In this document: positions 27,523 through 37,797 of the stretch, in pieces
How the letters are laid out: each line of letters opens with the position of its first letter
Numbering within the stretch: the stretch's first letter is position 1
Assembly (NCBI GenBank): GCA_003278345.1
Contig: QCFH01000009.1
Span: forward strand, 1 to 57,431
DNA: 57,431 nucleotides
Direction of reading: 5' to 3'
DNA from: Prochlorococcus sp. AG-363-C02
GTDB taxonomy: Bacteria; Cyanobacteriota; Cyanobacteriia; PCC-6307; Cyanobiaceae
The notes under the pieces: model-generated
Databases searched by the model: none
Told to the model about the DNA's origin: nothing
The model's input: the letters and a program-made list of their open reading frames with translations, nothing else
Made by a program: the position numbers and the translations under genes

Positions 27523-27804
27523 ATGAAACGCTTAGATCTAATTTTTAGTGAAAGAGAACTCGATGCAATTCTTGAAGCTCTTGAATCTGCCGACGTACCC
27601 GGTTACACGGTTATGAAACATGCAACTGGTAAAGGACCTCAAACAATTTGTTCAGAAGATATGGAGTTCACTGGCCTTGGGACTAATGCTCATGTAATAG
27701 TTTTTTGTGAGCTTGAAATGATAGAAAAAATCAGAGCCAACGTAAGATCTATTCTTAATTACTATGGTGGAGTCGCTTATATATCAGAAGCAATTGAAAT
27801 GTAA
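27523..27804 (+). CDS. sbtB: SbtB, PII-like regulator of SbtA
   Basis: 93 residues, PII-like ferredoxin fold. Shared with known SbtB proteins: the GYTVM segment (about 27-31) then the GKG motif, and the late NYYGGVAYISEA. SbtB trimers bind adenine nucleotides (cAMP, AMP, ADP, ATP) and cap SbtA. The protein ends immediately after the last strand, so the C-terminal redox loop with two cysteines (CGPEGC in Synechocystis) is missing. Starts 4 nt after sbtA, hence co-translated. Confidence 0.87.
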   Translation: MKRLDLIFSERELDAILEALESADVPGYTVMKHATGKGPQTICSEDMEFTGLGTNAHVIVFCELEMIEKIRANVRSILNYYGGVAYISEAIEM

Positions 27805-27812
27805 AAAACAGT

Positions 27813-28769
27813 TTAAGAATGTACCCAATCCACTCTAATTGATTTACGGCTATTTAAATATCGATCTATAGCCATAGCTGCAATACAACCATCTGAAGCA
27901 GCAACTACAGCCTGTTTAAAAGGTGTATTTCTAATATCTCCTATAGCCCAAACCCCCTCGGAAGTAGTCGACATGAAGTCATCAACTACCACACCTCCAT
28001 CATCTTTAAATGCAATCTGATCTCCCAAAAAATCTGTTATAGGCTTTGAACCACTCATATATACAAATACTCCATCTACAGATAAAAACTGATTATCTTC
28101 TTGAGACCGATTTTTAATATGGACTCCAGTAACACCTCCTTCATTTCCTTCGATTTTCATTAATCTTGTCTTGCTCCAATGTTTTACATTAGATTCTCGC
28201 AATAAAGCCTGAGCATGCACATCGTCTTCTTTGGGATCATTAGAAGTAAGCCAATGAACAGTTGATGCAAACTTTGTAAGGACTTGCGCTTCTTCTACAG
28301 CCTCTTTATTGACTCCAACTACAGCAACTTCACGTCCTTTATAAAAAGCTCCATCACAAGTAGCACAATAACTAACTCCTCGACCCAAAAAATCAGCCTC
28401 TCCCTTAAAAGAAGCTGGTCTACCCATTGCTCCACTCGCAACAACTAATGCACGTCCTTTAAAAGTACCCTCAGGTGTAAAAACTGTTTTCCATTCTCCT
28501 GTTATATCTACTCCAAAAACTTGAGCCCTTCGATAATCTGTTCCATACTGAATAGCTTGGTCTCTCATTAATTTCAATAAATGCTCACCACTAATATCTG
28601 TAGGCACCCCTGGATAATTAGCAATTTGATGAGTGATAGCTAAAGCACCAACAGAAGGGTTCTTGTCTAAAATCACTGTCTTTAGATTGGCCCGTGAAGC
28701 ATAAAGAGCACAGCTACAACCTGCGGGTCCTCCTCCAACTATCACCACATCAGTTTCTACGGTTTCCAA
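27813..28769 (-). CDS. Flavin thioredoxin reductase of ferredoxin-dependent type (FFTR-like)
   Basis: 318 residues. FAD-binding VGGGPAGCSCALYA (about 11-24) and the redox CATC (135-138) define a thioredoxin reductase. The NADPH domain is abnormal: the usual GGGDSAxEEA reads GVNKEAVEEA (152-161), and the HRRxxxR 2'-phosphate motif is missing (VHWLTSNDP follows). That pattern matches the pyridine-nucleotide-independent FFTR described in Gloeobacter and Prochlorococcus, where ferredoxin is the donor. TTG start at 28769 with GGAG 7 nt upstream. A TrxB call would be misleading. Convergent with sbtB, 8-nt gap. Confidence 0.82.
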   Translation of the reverse strand: METVETDVVIVGGGPAGCSCALYASRANLKTVILDKNPSVGALAITHQIANYPGVPTDISGEHLLKLMRDQAIQYGTDYRRAQVFGVDITGEWKTVFTPEGTFKGRALVVASGAMGRPASFKGEADFLGRGVSYCATCDGAFYKGREVAVVGVNKEAVEEAQVLTKFASTVHWLTSNDPKEDDVHAQALLRESNVKHWSKTRLMKIEGNEGGVTGVHIKNRSQEDNQFLSVDGVFVYMSGSKPITDFLGDQIAFKDDGGVVVDDFMSTTSEGVWAIGDIRNTPFKQAVVAASDGCIAAMAIDRYLNSRKSIRVDWVHS

Positions 28770-28989
28770 AATTTTTCTCCTTTAAAAGTTAGCTATTCCT
28801 TATTTATTCATTATAAGACTCCCAAAAAAAAAAGTAAAAGTTTCATAGCAAATATTGACTAGCTTAATAATGCTCCACTTGTTTATAATTTTCAATTATT
28901 TTATCCTATAGCATTATTCAAATTTTCTTAGCTTTTTAAAGCAAAATAAATCATGTGCTTATTGTATTTGATTCTAATTTAATTAAATT

Positions 28990-29451
28990 ATGTTTAATAG
29001 AAGCAAATTAGAAAAAGTTATATATTTTTGGTTCTTACCTTTTTCAGTAGGTATTTACCTTTCAGCCGGTTATATTGTTACTCATAATATCTTCTTGAAA
29101 TCAAATAAAGTTAGAAATTACCTAACTAAGCATAAGATGTATAATAAAGAGGAATATAAAAAATCTAGTGAAAGCATATATTTAGAAGAAGAAAATATTA
29201 CACTAGAAGATACGAAAGATAATATATCTATTTCAAACAAAATCAAAGAAGAAGAAAATAATAACTCAGTTCTAAGTAAATATAGCCAAGAGCAAACTGA
29301 ATATATTCAAAACTTGTCCCGAAAAAGCCTTAGCAATAAAGAGAAAAAACAGGGATCCAAAACCGAGGATTCTGCCATGCTGAAAAAAGCATCTTCAGAT
29401 AAGCTAGAAAAAATATTAAATGAACTATTCCAAACACTTCCCAAACCATAA
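28990..29451 (+). CDS. Hypothetical membrane-anchored, Lys/Glu-rich protein
   Basis: 153 residues. One hydrophobic segment near the N-terminus (about 10-32, VIYFWFLPFSVGIYLSAGYI), then a hydrophilic tail of about 115 residues rich in K, E, N and S with low-complexity character. Orientation would leave the tail in the cytoplasm or periplasm depending on topology. No family recognised. It starts 221 nt after the reductase gene start (divergent). Codon bias is AT-rich like the neighbours. Confidence 0.55.
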   Translation: MFNRSKLEKVIYFWFLPFSVGIYLSAGYIVTHNIFLKSNKVRNYLTKHKMYNKEEYKKSSESIYLEEENITLEDTKDNISISNKIKEEENNNSVLSKYSQEQTEYIQNLSRKSLSNKEKKQGSKTEDSAMLKKASSDKLEKILNELFQTLPKP

Positions 29452-29496
29452 CCTAAAAAAAAATCTTCTAAAATCTCTTTTTACCTGAGTCCAGTA

Positions 29497-29811
29497 ATGA
29501 CAAGCTCGGAAAACTTTTTCAGGGCTGCTTTTAATAGCGTTAAAGCTCGAATAAAAAAAACAGTTATCTATTCCGCAAATGAAACAGCAAATTTCATGAA
29601 AGATGCTCCTGAAATAATTAAAAAAGAATGGAATGAATTTAAAGATGAAGTTTCTAAAGAAGCAGATCGGCTTGAAGATTCAAAAAATGAAGCAATTTCT
29701 ATGGAAGAAATGGATTTCAAAAAAGAATACGATTTGTCTGAACAGACTAGAATCGATCAACTAAGAAAAAAAATTGCAGACTTAAATAATAAAATTGAGG
29801 AGATACATTGA
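29497..29811 (+). CDS. Hypothetical helical protein upstream of ABC1 kinase
   Basis: 104 residues, almost entirely charged helix and probably coiled coil (KDAPEIIKKEWNEFKDEV... and DQLRKKIADLNNKIEEI). It resembles apolipoprotein-like/DUF amphipathic proteins but no family is assigned. The terminal GAGGAG (29797-29802) inside this gene is the ribosome-binding site of the next gene, and its TGA overlaps that gene's TTG start (TTGA). The two are therefore translationally coupled. Confidence 0.7.
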   Translation: MTSSENFFRAAFNSVKARIKKTVIYSANETANFMKDAPEIIKKEWNEFKDEVSKEADRLEDSKNEAISMEEMDFKKEYDLSEQTRIDQLRKKIADLNNKIEEIH

Positions 29812-31487
29812 TAATTCTAACCTCTCTAAAAAATGCTTTGCGTAGATATATACGAGCAATAAGCATTTGGAAATCTGTATTTATATTAATCTTTTGGCTC
29901 TGGTGTGACTCACAAGAATGGTTATATATAGGTGGTTTTTCTATTGAAAAGCAAAGAATTAGGCATCAATCAAGAGCCAAATGGTTAACAAAAGAGTTGT
30001 TAAGTCTTGGTTCAGCATTTATTAAACTTGGTCAACTAGTTTCTGCCAGACCTGATGTTCTTCCAAAAAATTGGGTAGTTGAATTAGCAGATTTACAAGA
30101 CAAGGTTCCCGCTTTTAGCTTTGAAAAAGTGCAAGCAATAATAGAAAAAGAACTAGGTGAACGTTGTAAAGAAATTATCGATCTTGATGAATCTCCTATT
30201 GCTGCTGCATCAATCGCACAAGTTCACAGAGCATGCCTTAGTAGTGGACGGCAAGTCGTTTTAAAAGTACAGAGGCCTGGATTAGAAACATTTTTCAAAC
30301 TAGATCTTGATGTAATGCAAAAAGTAGCTTCATTGCTTCAAAGAAATAAATCATTAAGTAGAGGAAGAGATTGGGTTTCCATTGCAAAAGAATGCAAAAG
30401 AGTTTTACTTAAGGAGCTAGATTTTCGAGTTGAGGCACAATATGCAGCAAGATTTCGCCAACAATTTTTAGAAGACCCCAATATCAAGGTACCTGGTGTA
30501 ATTTGGGAATTAAGTACTAAGAAAATTATCTGCCTAGATTATCTACCAGGTATTAAGATAAATGATCAAGAAGCTATTAGAAATAGTGGATTAAATTCGG
30601 CTTCAATAGCGGAACTTGGTGCTAAAAGTTATTTAAAACAATTAATTCAATTTGGTTTTTTTCACGCAGATCCACATCCAGGTAATCTAGCTGTTGGAAG
30701 TGATGGCTCTCTTATATTCTATGACTTTGGAATGATGGGAATGATATCTGAGAGTATTAAAGAAAAAATAGGAAGAATGGTAAGTGCTGCAGCTGTTCAA
30801 GATGTAAATATGCTTATAAAAGAATTGCAAAATGCAAAGCTTCTAGCAAAAGATATTGATCTGGGACCTGTTAGAAGATTAATAAGAATAATGTTAAAAG
30901 ATAAACTAACCCCTCCTTTTAGTTCAGATACTATTGAAAAACTATCTGTAGATCTTTATGAATTAATTTACGATCAACCATTCAGGATACCTGTTGAACT
31001 AATATTCGTTATGAGGGCTCTTTCTACTTTCGAGGGGGTAGGAAGAACCTTAGATCCAAACTTTAATTTAATAGCAATAACAAAGCCATACCTACTGGAA
31101 CTTATGACTTCAAACAATACTAATGACCTACTTAATGAAATAGGACGCCAATTTGGTGAACTAGGAACTAAAGCTGTAGGCCTTCCCAAACGCTTGGATG
31201 AAAATCTAGAAAGGCTTGAGCAAGGTGATCTTCAACTACAAATAAGACTAGGCGAATCTGATAGACAGCTTAGAAGAATGATTAATGCACAGCAGTCAAT
31301 GGGACAGTCCATTTTACTTGGTTGTCTTGGCATTTCAGCAGCTCTTTTAGGATCAAGTAATAAAGCTATTTTTTCCTTACTTCCAATAATAATTGCTCTT
31401 CCTATTTCAATTAAATGGATAAAGCTACAAATTAAAATAAGAAGAGATGAGAAGATTGAAAGACTTCAAGGTAAGCAATATAAATAG
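29808..31487 (+). CDS. ABC1/AarF/UbiB family protein kinase-like
   Basis: 559 residues. Atypical kinase fold: VVLKVQRPG (Lys-containing motif), a catalytic FFHADPHPGNL segment and YDFGMMG metal site, with the family KLGQLVSARPDVLP motif upstream. One or two C-terminal hydrophobic segments anchor it in membrane. Relatives support ubiquinone/plastoquinone or tocopherol metabolism and lipid homeostasis; in cyanobacteria the role is poorly defined. TTG at 29808 is chosen because GAGGAG lies 5 nt upstream. Confidence 0.9.
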   Translation: MIILTSLKNALRRYIRAISIWKSVFILIFWLWCDSQEWLYIGGFSIEKQRIRHQSRAKWLTKELLSLGSAFIKLGQLVSARPDVLPKNWVVELADLQDKVPAFSFEKVQAIIEKELGERCKEIIDLDESPIAAASIAQVHRACLSSGRQVVLKVQRPGLETFFKLDLDVMQKVASLLQRNKSLSRGRDWVSIAKECKRVLLKELDFRVEAQYAARFRQQFLEDPNIKVPGVIWELSTKKIICLDYLPGIKINDQEAIRNSGLNSASIAELGAKSYLKQLIQFGFFHADPHPGNLAVGSDGSLIFYDFGMMGMISESIKEKIGRMVSAAAVQDVNMLIKELQNAKLLAKDIDLGPVRRLIRIMLKDKLTPPFSSDTIEKLSVDLYELIYDQPFRIPVELIFVMRALSTFEGVGRTLDPNFNLIAITKPYLLELMTSNNTNDLLNEIGRQFGELGTKAVGLPKRLDENLERLEQGDLQLQIRLGESDRQLRRMINAQQSMGQSILLGCLGISAALLGSSNKAIFSLLPIIIALPISIKWIKLQIKIRRDEKIERLQGKQYK

Positions 31488-31521
31488 TAGTTTTTTAAAG
31501 TCCAAGTAAATCAACAATTAT

Positions 31522-32841
<1,320 letters not shown>

Positions 32842-32972
32842 TTATTAGATCTTATGAGTTTCAGGTACCATTTTCTTATCCTTTTTTAGCATTTTGGGAT
32901 TTGGCAAGGTTTTTAAGAAACTTAAAAACAGTTCAAAATTAAGATAGCTTAAATGAAAAGAGTTGTTCAAAG

Positions 32973-33374
32973 ATGAAAATACTCCATACAATGATTCGAG
33001 TTATTGATCTAAAAAAATCTATTTCTTTTTACACGGAAATATTAGGCATGAAGCTATTAAGGACAAAAGATTATCCTTCTGGTCGCTTTACATTAGCTTT
33101 TGTAGGGTTTGGCTCAGAAGCTAATACATGTGTGCTTGAACTTACACACAATTGGGATGTTGATCATTATCAAATGGGTAATGCTTATGGTCATATAGCA
33201 ATAGGCGTAGATGATATTTACAAAACTTGTGCAGCAATCGAAAGCAATGGAGGGAAAGTGACTCGAAAGCCTGGGCCTATGAAACATGGCCAAACTGTTA
33301 TCGCTTTTGTGGAAGACCCAGATGGATACAAAATTGAATTGATTGATATTGCATCGAGAAAAAATGCAGATTAA
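32973..33374 (+). CDS. gloA: Lactoylglutathione lyase (glyoxalase I)
   Basis: 133 residues of one VOC domain: [26 protein letters not shown] at the front, [27 protein letters not shown] in the middle, and [14 protein letters not shown] at the end, the typical glyoxalase I order including metal-ligand His5, Glu near 52, His near 73 and Glu near 124. It detoxifies methylglyoxal with glutathione. It is 5 nt upstream of clpB2 and probably co-transcribed. Confidence 0.92.
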   Translation: MKILHTMIRVIDLKKSISFYTEILGMKLLRTKDYPSGRFTLAFVGFGSEANTCVLELTHNWDVDHYQMGNAYGHIAIGVDDIYKTCAAIESNGGKVTRKPGPMKHGQTVIAFVEDPDGYKIELIDIASRKNAD

Positions 33375-33379
33375 TTAAT

Positions 33380-36136
33380 ATGAGCAATCAAATAATCCAA
33401 TCTCCAGCACCAAAGAGTCTTACAGCAACACCTGATAGTTTCAGCCAAAATGCTTGGGAACTTCTACTTCAAAGTGAAGAAGAAGCACGTAAATGGCGAC
33501 ATCAATATCTAGATGTAGAACACATTTTGCAAGTTATTTTTACTTATTCAAGTTATAGGAATATTGTTAATGCATTGCCAATAAATAATTCTGATCTTCT
33601 GGATTCATTAGAAGAATTTCTTGCAGATATAGAAACAACAAATTCAGAAGAAATATTTATAGGTGAAGATCTTGAAATACTGCTTGATACCGCAAATTCT
33701 TCCAGAAGTCGTTGGGGATCTAAATTTATAGAGATATCACATCTTCTTATAGCTATTGCTAAAGACAGAAGAATTGGAAAGGAGATATTTGAACAATTTG
33801 GGCTAACAAGTGAGATTTTAGAAGGAGAATTAAAGAGATTGCCTAAAGCAAATAAAAAGAAAGATAGAATAGAAAAATTAGATAATGCAAAATTTAATTA
33901 TCAATCAGATCAAAGAAAGATAGAAAAGGATAAAAAGATACCTAAAGTCGAAACAATTAAAGATAACAATGAAATTATTAATATAGAAAAAGAAATAAGT
34001 TCACTAGAGTTATATGGGAAAGATCTTACATTTAAAGCAAAGCAGGGTGAGTTAGATCCAGTAATAGGAAGAGACGAAGAAATTGAACTAACAATAAAAG
34101 TTTTATCTAGGCGAAACAAAAACAATCCTGTTTTAATTGGTTCACCTGGAGTTGGAAAAACTGCTGTAGCAGAATTGCTAGCTCAGAGGATTATAAATGA
34201 TAATGTACCAGACTCTATAAAGGGTTTAAAGCTTATTTCCTTAGATGTAGGAGCCTTAATAGCTGGTACAAAATTGAGAGGCCAATTTGAGGAAAGGTTG
34301 AGATCAGTATTAAAAGAAGCTAGTGATCCTAATTCAGGGGTTGTTTTATTTATAGATGAATTACATACTATCCTAAGCACTGAAAGATCTAGTAATAATG
34401 TTGCCAATTTATTAAAACCAGCTCTAGCAAGTGGTGATATCAGATGTATTGGTGCAACTACTCCAGAGAACTATAGTAATACAATTGAGAAAGATCAAGC
34501 TTTAAATAGAAGATTTCAAAAAGTACATATCAAAGAGCCTTCGATAGACTTAAGCGTTGAAATTTTAAGAGGTATTAAAGAACGATATGAAGAACATCAT
34601 AATGTAAAAATAACAGATGAGGCATTAATTACTGCAAATCGTTTAGCTGATAGATATATAAGTGACAGATGTCTTCCTGACAAAGCAATAGACTTAATAG
34701 ATGAAGCATCTGCACAAATAAGAATAGAATCAACAGGCAAACCAAAAGCAATTAGAAATACAGAGGCTAAATTAAAAGAGATTGAAAATACTTTACTTAA
34801 TAAAAATGATTTGGAATCATCAGAAGAAATAATTTCCTTAGAAGAGAAAACAAAAATAATTGAGAGTAAACTAGAAAATCTAATGGAAGATTGGGGACAA
34901 GAAAAATTAATGATTAGAGATCTAAAAGAAATCTCAGAAGAAGCAAATTATATTAAAGATTCTATCAATGAAGCAGAGCAAAAAGGTGATTTGGAAGAAT
35001 CAGCGAGGCTTAAATTTGATGAATTACATCACATACAAATACAAATAGATGAAATTAATAACAACTTAAAGGAATTTAGAAGTAAAGGGAAATCATTGAT
35101 AAAAAGTATAGTTGAGTCAGAAGATATAGCAGATGTAGTTGCTAGATGGACAGGTATACCTGTTAATAAAGTTTTAGCTGGCGAAAGGCAAAAGCTTTTA
35201 GGTTTAGATAAGGAATTATCAAAAAAAATTATTGGTCAAACTCAAGCAGTTAATGCAGTTTCTGCAGCAATCAAAAGGGCACGGGCTGGAATGAAAGATG
35301 TAAAAAGACCTATTGGATCCTTCCTTTTCCTAGGACCTACAGGTGTTGGAAAAACTGAACTTGCAAAATCTCTTGCGGCTTTATTGTTTGACCAATCCGA
35401 AGCATTAATTCGCATTGACATGAGTGAATTCATGGAACGCAATGCAGTTGCTAGGCTTATTGGTGCTCCTCCAGGATACGTTGGCTATGAACAAGGTGGG
35501 CAACTTACTGAAGCAATAAGGAGGAATCCTTATTCAGTGCTTTTATTTGATGAAGTAGAGAAAGCTCACCCAGATGTATTCAATATTCTTTTACAGGTTC
35601 TAGATGATGGACGCCTTACAGATTCTCAAGGTCGAACAATCGATTTTAGACACACTGTTGTAATCATGACAAGTAATATTGCTAGTAGAAAGATATTAGA
35701 AAATGCCAAATTATCTCAAGACGAAAAGCAGGTGAAAAGTCAATTAAAAGAAGATCTAGATCTAAGCATTGATCAATCGTTATCTAAACATTTTAGGCCT
35801 GAGTTCTTAAATAGAATAGATGAGGTTATAAGGTTTACGCCTCTTACAAAAGAAGATCTTAAAAAAATAATCAAACTTCAACTATCTGAGTTGACTAAAT
35901 TAATATCTGAACAGGACCTCCAATTGATCATAGATGAAAAAACTATTGAGTCGCTTGCTCTTGAAGCATATGAGCCAGAATATGGTGCAAGGACACTAAG
36001 AAGAATCTTAAGACGTCGTATAGAAAATCCACTTGCAACGAAATTATTAGAAGATCAATTTATTGGAGCAAAAACAATTCGAGTTCAAACTTCTTCTGAA
36101 AATTCAAAAATATTAGAATTTACAGCAGAAAACTAA
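33380..36136 (+). CDS. clpB2: ClpB-type disaggregase ClpB2
   Basis: 918 residues. A Clp N-domain is followed by a charged linker, AAA1 with Walker A GSPGVGKTAV and LFIDELHTI, a coiled middle domain (includes ARLKFDELHHIQ), then AAA2 with GPTGVGKTEL, LLFDEVEKAHPDVF and an arginine-finger region. The middle domain shows it is ClpB-like rather than ClpC/ClpA, and there is no visible ClpP-binding tripeptide loop. Cyanobacterial ClpB2 has a housekeeping role separate from heat-induced ClpB1. Starts 5 nt after gloA. Confidence 0.88.
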   Translation: MSNQIIQSPAPKSLTATPDSFSQNAWELLLQSEEEARKWRHQYLDVEHILQVIFTYSSYRNIVNALPINNSDLLDSLEEFLADIETTNSEEIFIGEDLEILLDTANSSRSRWGSKFIEISHLLIAIAKDRRIGKEIFEQFGLTSEILEGELKRLPKANKKKDRIEKLDNAKFNYQSDQRKIEKDKKIPKVETIKDNNEIINIEKEISSLELYGKDLTFKAKQGELDPVIGRDEEIELTIKVLSRRNKNNPVLIGSPGVGKTAVAELLAQRIINDNVPDSIKGLKLISLDVGALIAGTKLRGQFEERLRSVLKEASDPNSGVVLFIDELHTILSTERSSNNVANLLKPALASGDIRCIGATTPENYSNTIEKDQALNRRFQKVHIKEPSIDLSVEILRGIKERYEEHHNVKITDEALITANRLADRYISDRCLPDKAIDLIDEASAQIRIESTGKPKAIRNTEAKLKEIENTLLNKNDLESSEEIISLEEKTKIIESKLENLMEDWGQEKLMIRDLKEISEEANYIKDSINEAEQKGDLEESARLKFDELHHIQIQIDEINNNLKEFRSKGKSLIKSIVESEDIADVVARWTGIPVNKVLAGERQKLLGLDKELSKKIIGQTQAVNAVSAAIKRARAGMKDVKRPIGSFLFLGPTGVGKTELAKSLAALLFDQSEALIRIDMSEFMERNAVARLIGAPPGYVGYEQGGQLTEAIRRNPYSVLLFDEVEKAHPDVFNILLQVLDDGRLTDSQGRTIDFRHTVVIMTSNIASRKILENAKLSQDEKQVKSQLKEDLDLSIDQSLSKHFRPEFLNRIDEVIRFTPLTKEDLKKIIKLQLSELTKLISEQDLQLIIDEKTIESLALEAYEPEYGARTLRRILRRRIENPLATKLLEDQFIGAKTIRVQTSSENSKILEFTAEN

Positions 36137-36219
36137 AAGTTATTTTATCGATTACTGTATTAGTATTAAAAGCCTTTGCATACGCATAGGCAACATTAGC
36201 CTCAGACTTAAATTATAAA

Positions 36220-36462
36220 GTGACAAGCTCAACCCCTCAAGAAACCCCGGAATCACAATCTTCTCCTGAACAAAAGGTACCTTTAGCTAAAAAAGGTTTT
36301 CTCGGTTCGACTGTAGACGAGTTAAAATTAGTAGTTTGGCCTAGTCGTCAGCAATTATTCAGTGAGTCCATAGCAGTAATATTAATGGTTACACTGTCTG
36401 CGGCTTCAATTGCGGCAGTCAGCCGATTTTATGGCTGGGGGGCTTCACAGATTTTCCGTTGA
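36220..36462 (+). CDS. secE: Preprotein translocase subunit SecE
   Basis: 80 residues: variable acidic front, the conserved amphipathic KKGFLGSTVDELKLVVWPSRQQL and a single membrane segment (about 50-70, IAVILMVTLSAASIAAVS). It stabilises the SecY channel. Start is GTG at 36220; the family needs only the C-terminal part. First gene of the secE-nusG-rplKAJL cluster, whose order is conserved in bacteria. The 83-nt gap after clpB2 may hold the cluster's promoter. Confidence 0.9.
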   Translation: MTSSTPQETPESQSSPEQKVPLAKKGFLGSTVDELKLVVWPSRQQLFSESIAVILMVTLSAASIAAVSRFYGWGASQIFR

Positions 36463-36520
36463 GCCAAATCAACGCTAAAGCCATTTACCCATTCATTCGC
36501 CCACTTATCTCATTTCAAAC

Positions 36521-37180
36521 GTGTCAGATATTGATCCCACCCCCAAAGAACCTATCCAGGTGATGGATCTACCTCATTCCTCTTCAGGAGATGAAATAGT
36601 CTCCACAGCTAAAACCAGTATTGCTCGATGGTATGCAATACAAGTTGCATCCAGTTGCGAGAAAAAAGTAAAAGCAACTCTTGAGCAAAGAGCAGTAACA
36701 CTAGGTGTTAGCAATAGAATTTTAGAGATTGAAATCCCCCAAACTCCTGCTGTTAAATTGAAAAAAGATGGAAGTAGACAATCTACGGAAGAGAAAGTTT
36801 TCCCTGGTTATGTGCTTGTTCGCATGGTCCTTGATGAAGACACTATGATGGCAGTCCGAAGCACACCCAATGTAATCAATTTTGTTGGCGCAGAGGATCG
36901 TAGAGCGACCGGAAGAGGAAGAGGGCATATAAAACCAAGACCTCTGAGTAGGCAAGAAGTGAATAGAATCTTCAAACGAGCATCTGAAAAGAAAACAGTT
37001 GTCAAACTTGACTTGGCAGAAGGGGATCAAATTTTAGTAACTTCTGGACCTTTTAAAGATTTCCAAGGAGAGGTAATAGAAGTTTCTGGCGAAAGAAACA
37101 AACTAAAAGCGCTTCTTTCTATATTTGGACGAGAGACTCCCGTAGAACTGGAATTTTCTCAAATCAGTAAACAGAACTAA
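36521..37180 (+). CDS. nusG: Transcription elongation factor NusG
   Basis: 219 residues. NGN domain with RWYAIQVASSCEKKVKATLEQR and VFPGYVLVRMVLDED; C-terminal KOW domain with EGDQILVTSGPFKDFQGEV. It links RNA polymerase to Rho and the ribosome. GTG start at 36521; about 33 N-terminal residues before the NGN domain are non-conserved, so a later ATG at 36563 is possible. Lies 58 nt after secE. Confidence 0.93.
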   Translation: MSDIDPTPKEPIQVMDLPHSSSGDEIVSTAKTSIARWYAIQVASSCEKKVKATLEQRAVTLGVSNRILEIEIPQTPAVKLKKDGSRQSTEEKVFPGYVLVRMVLDEDTMMAVRSTPNVINFVGAEDRRATGRGRGHIKPRPLSRQEVNRIFKRASEKKTVVKLDLAEGDQILVTSGPFKDFQGEVIEVSGERNKLKALLSIFGRETPVELEFSQISKQN

Positions 37181-37294
37181 CTGATTCTTTGCTCATTAAA
37201 TTATTGGTGAGCACATAAATGAAGTAGGTTTGCAAAAACCTTTTCTATACAATCCTTTAACAAGGTACTTCTCAATTCATCCTTTTTTTAGAAG

Positions 37295-37720
37295 ATGGCA
37301 AAGAAAATTGCAGCTGTGATCAAGCTAGCCCTACAAGCTGGTAAAGCCAATCCTGCGCCTCCAGTGGGGCCTGCACTAGGTCAGCATGGGGTGAATATTA
37401 TGGCTTTTTGCAAGGAATACAATGCAAAGACTCAAGACAAAGCAGGCTTAATTATTCCTGTTGAAATTTCAGTTTTTGAAGATAGAAGTTTCACTTTTAT
37501 AACAAAAACACCACCAGCTTCCGTTTTAATCACAAAAGCTGCAGGAATAACCAAAGGCTCTGGTGAATCAGCCAAAGGTCAAGCAGGTAGTATTAATCGT
37601 AACCAGCTTGCGGAAATCGCTAAAACAAAATTGCCTGATCTCAATTGCAACAATATTGAATCTGCAATGAAGATTATTGAAGGAACCGCCCGAAATATGG
37701 GTGTCTCTATCAGTGATTAA
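37295..37720 (+). CDS. rplK: 50S ribosomal protein L11
   Basis: 141 residues. N-terminal [33 protein letters not shown] is diagnostic, followed by the [13 protein letters not shown] segment and the rRNA-binding C-domain. L11 with its rRNA site forms the GTPase-associated centre. Standard length. Preceded by a 114-nt leader (37181-37294) with no recognised structure. Confidence 0.98.
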   Translation: MAKKIAAVIKLALQAGKANPAPPVGPALGQHGVNIMAFCKEYNAKTQDKAGLIIPVEISVFEDRSFTFITKTPPASVLITKAAGITKGSGESAKGQAGSINRNQLAEIAKTKLPDLNCNNIESAMKIIEGTARNMGVSISD

Positions 37721-37757
37721 TTTTTTCACTTTCCAATTAAGCAAATTAGCCAATAAA

Positions 37758-37788
37758 GGGGGAGACACATTATGTCGCTAATTACCCC
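37758..37788 (+). promoter_or_regulatory. Hairpin directly before rplA (possible L1 autoregulatory site)
   Basis: GGGG (within 37758-37762) pairs with CCCC (37785-37788), enclosing a second stem GACA (37764-37767)/TGTC (37773-37776) with a CATTA loop. It ends 9 nt before the L1 start codon in the rplK-rplA gap. L1 is known to repress its own mRNA near the start in other bacteria; whether this folded site is its target is inferred. Confidence 0.4.
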
Positions 37789-37797
37789 GACAAAATC

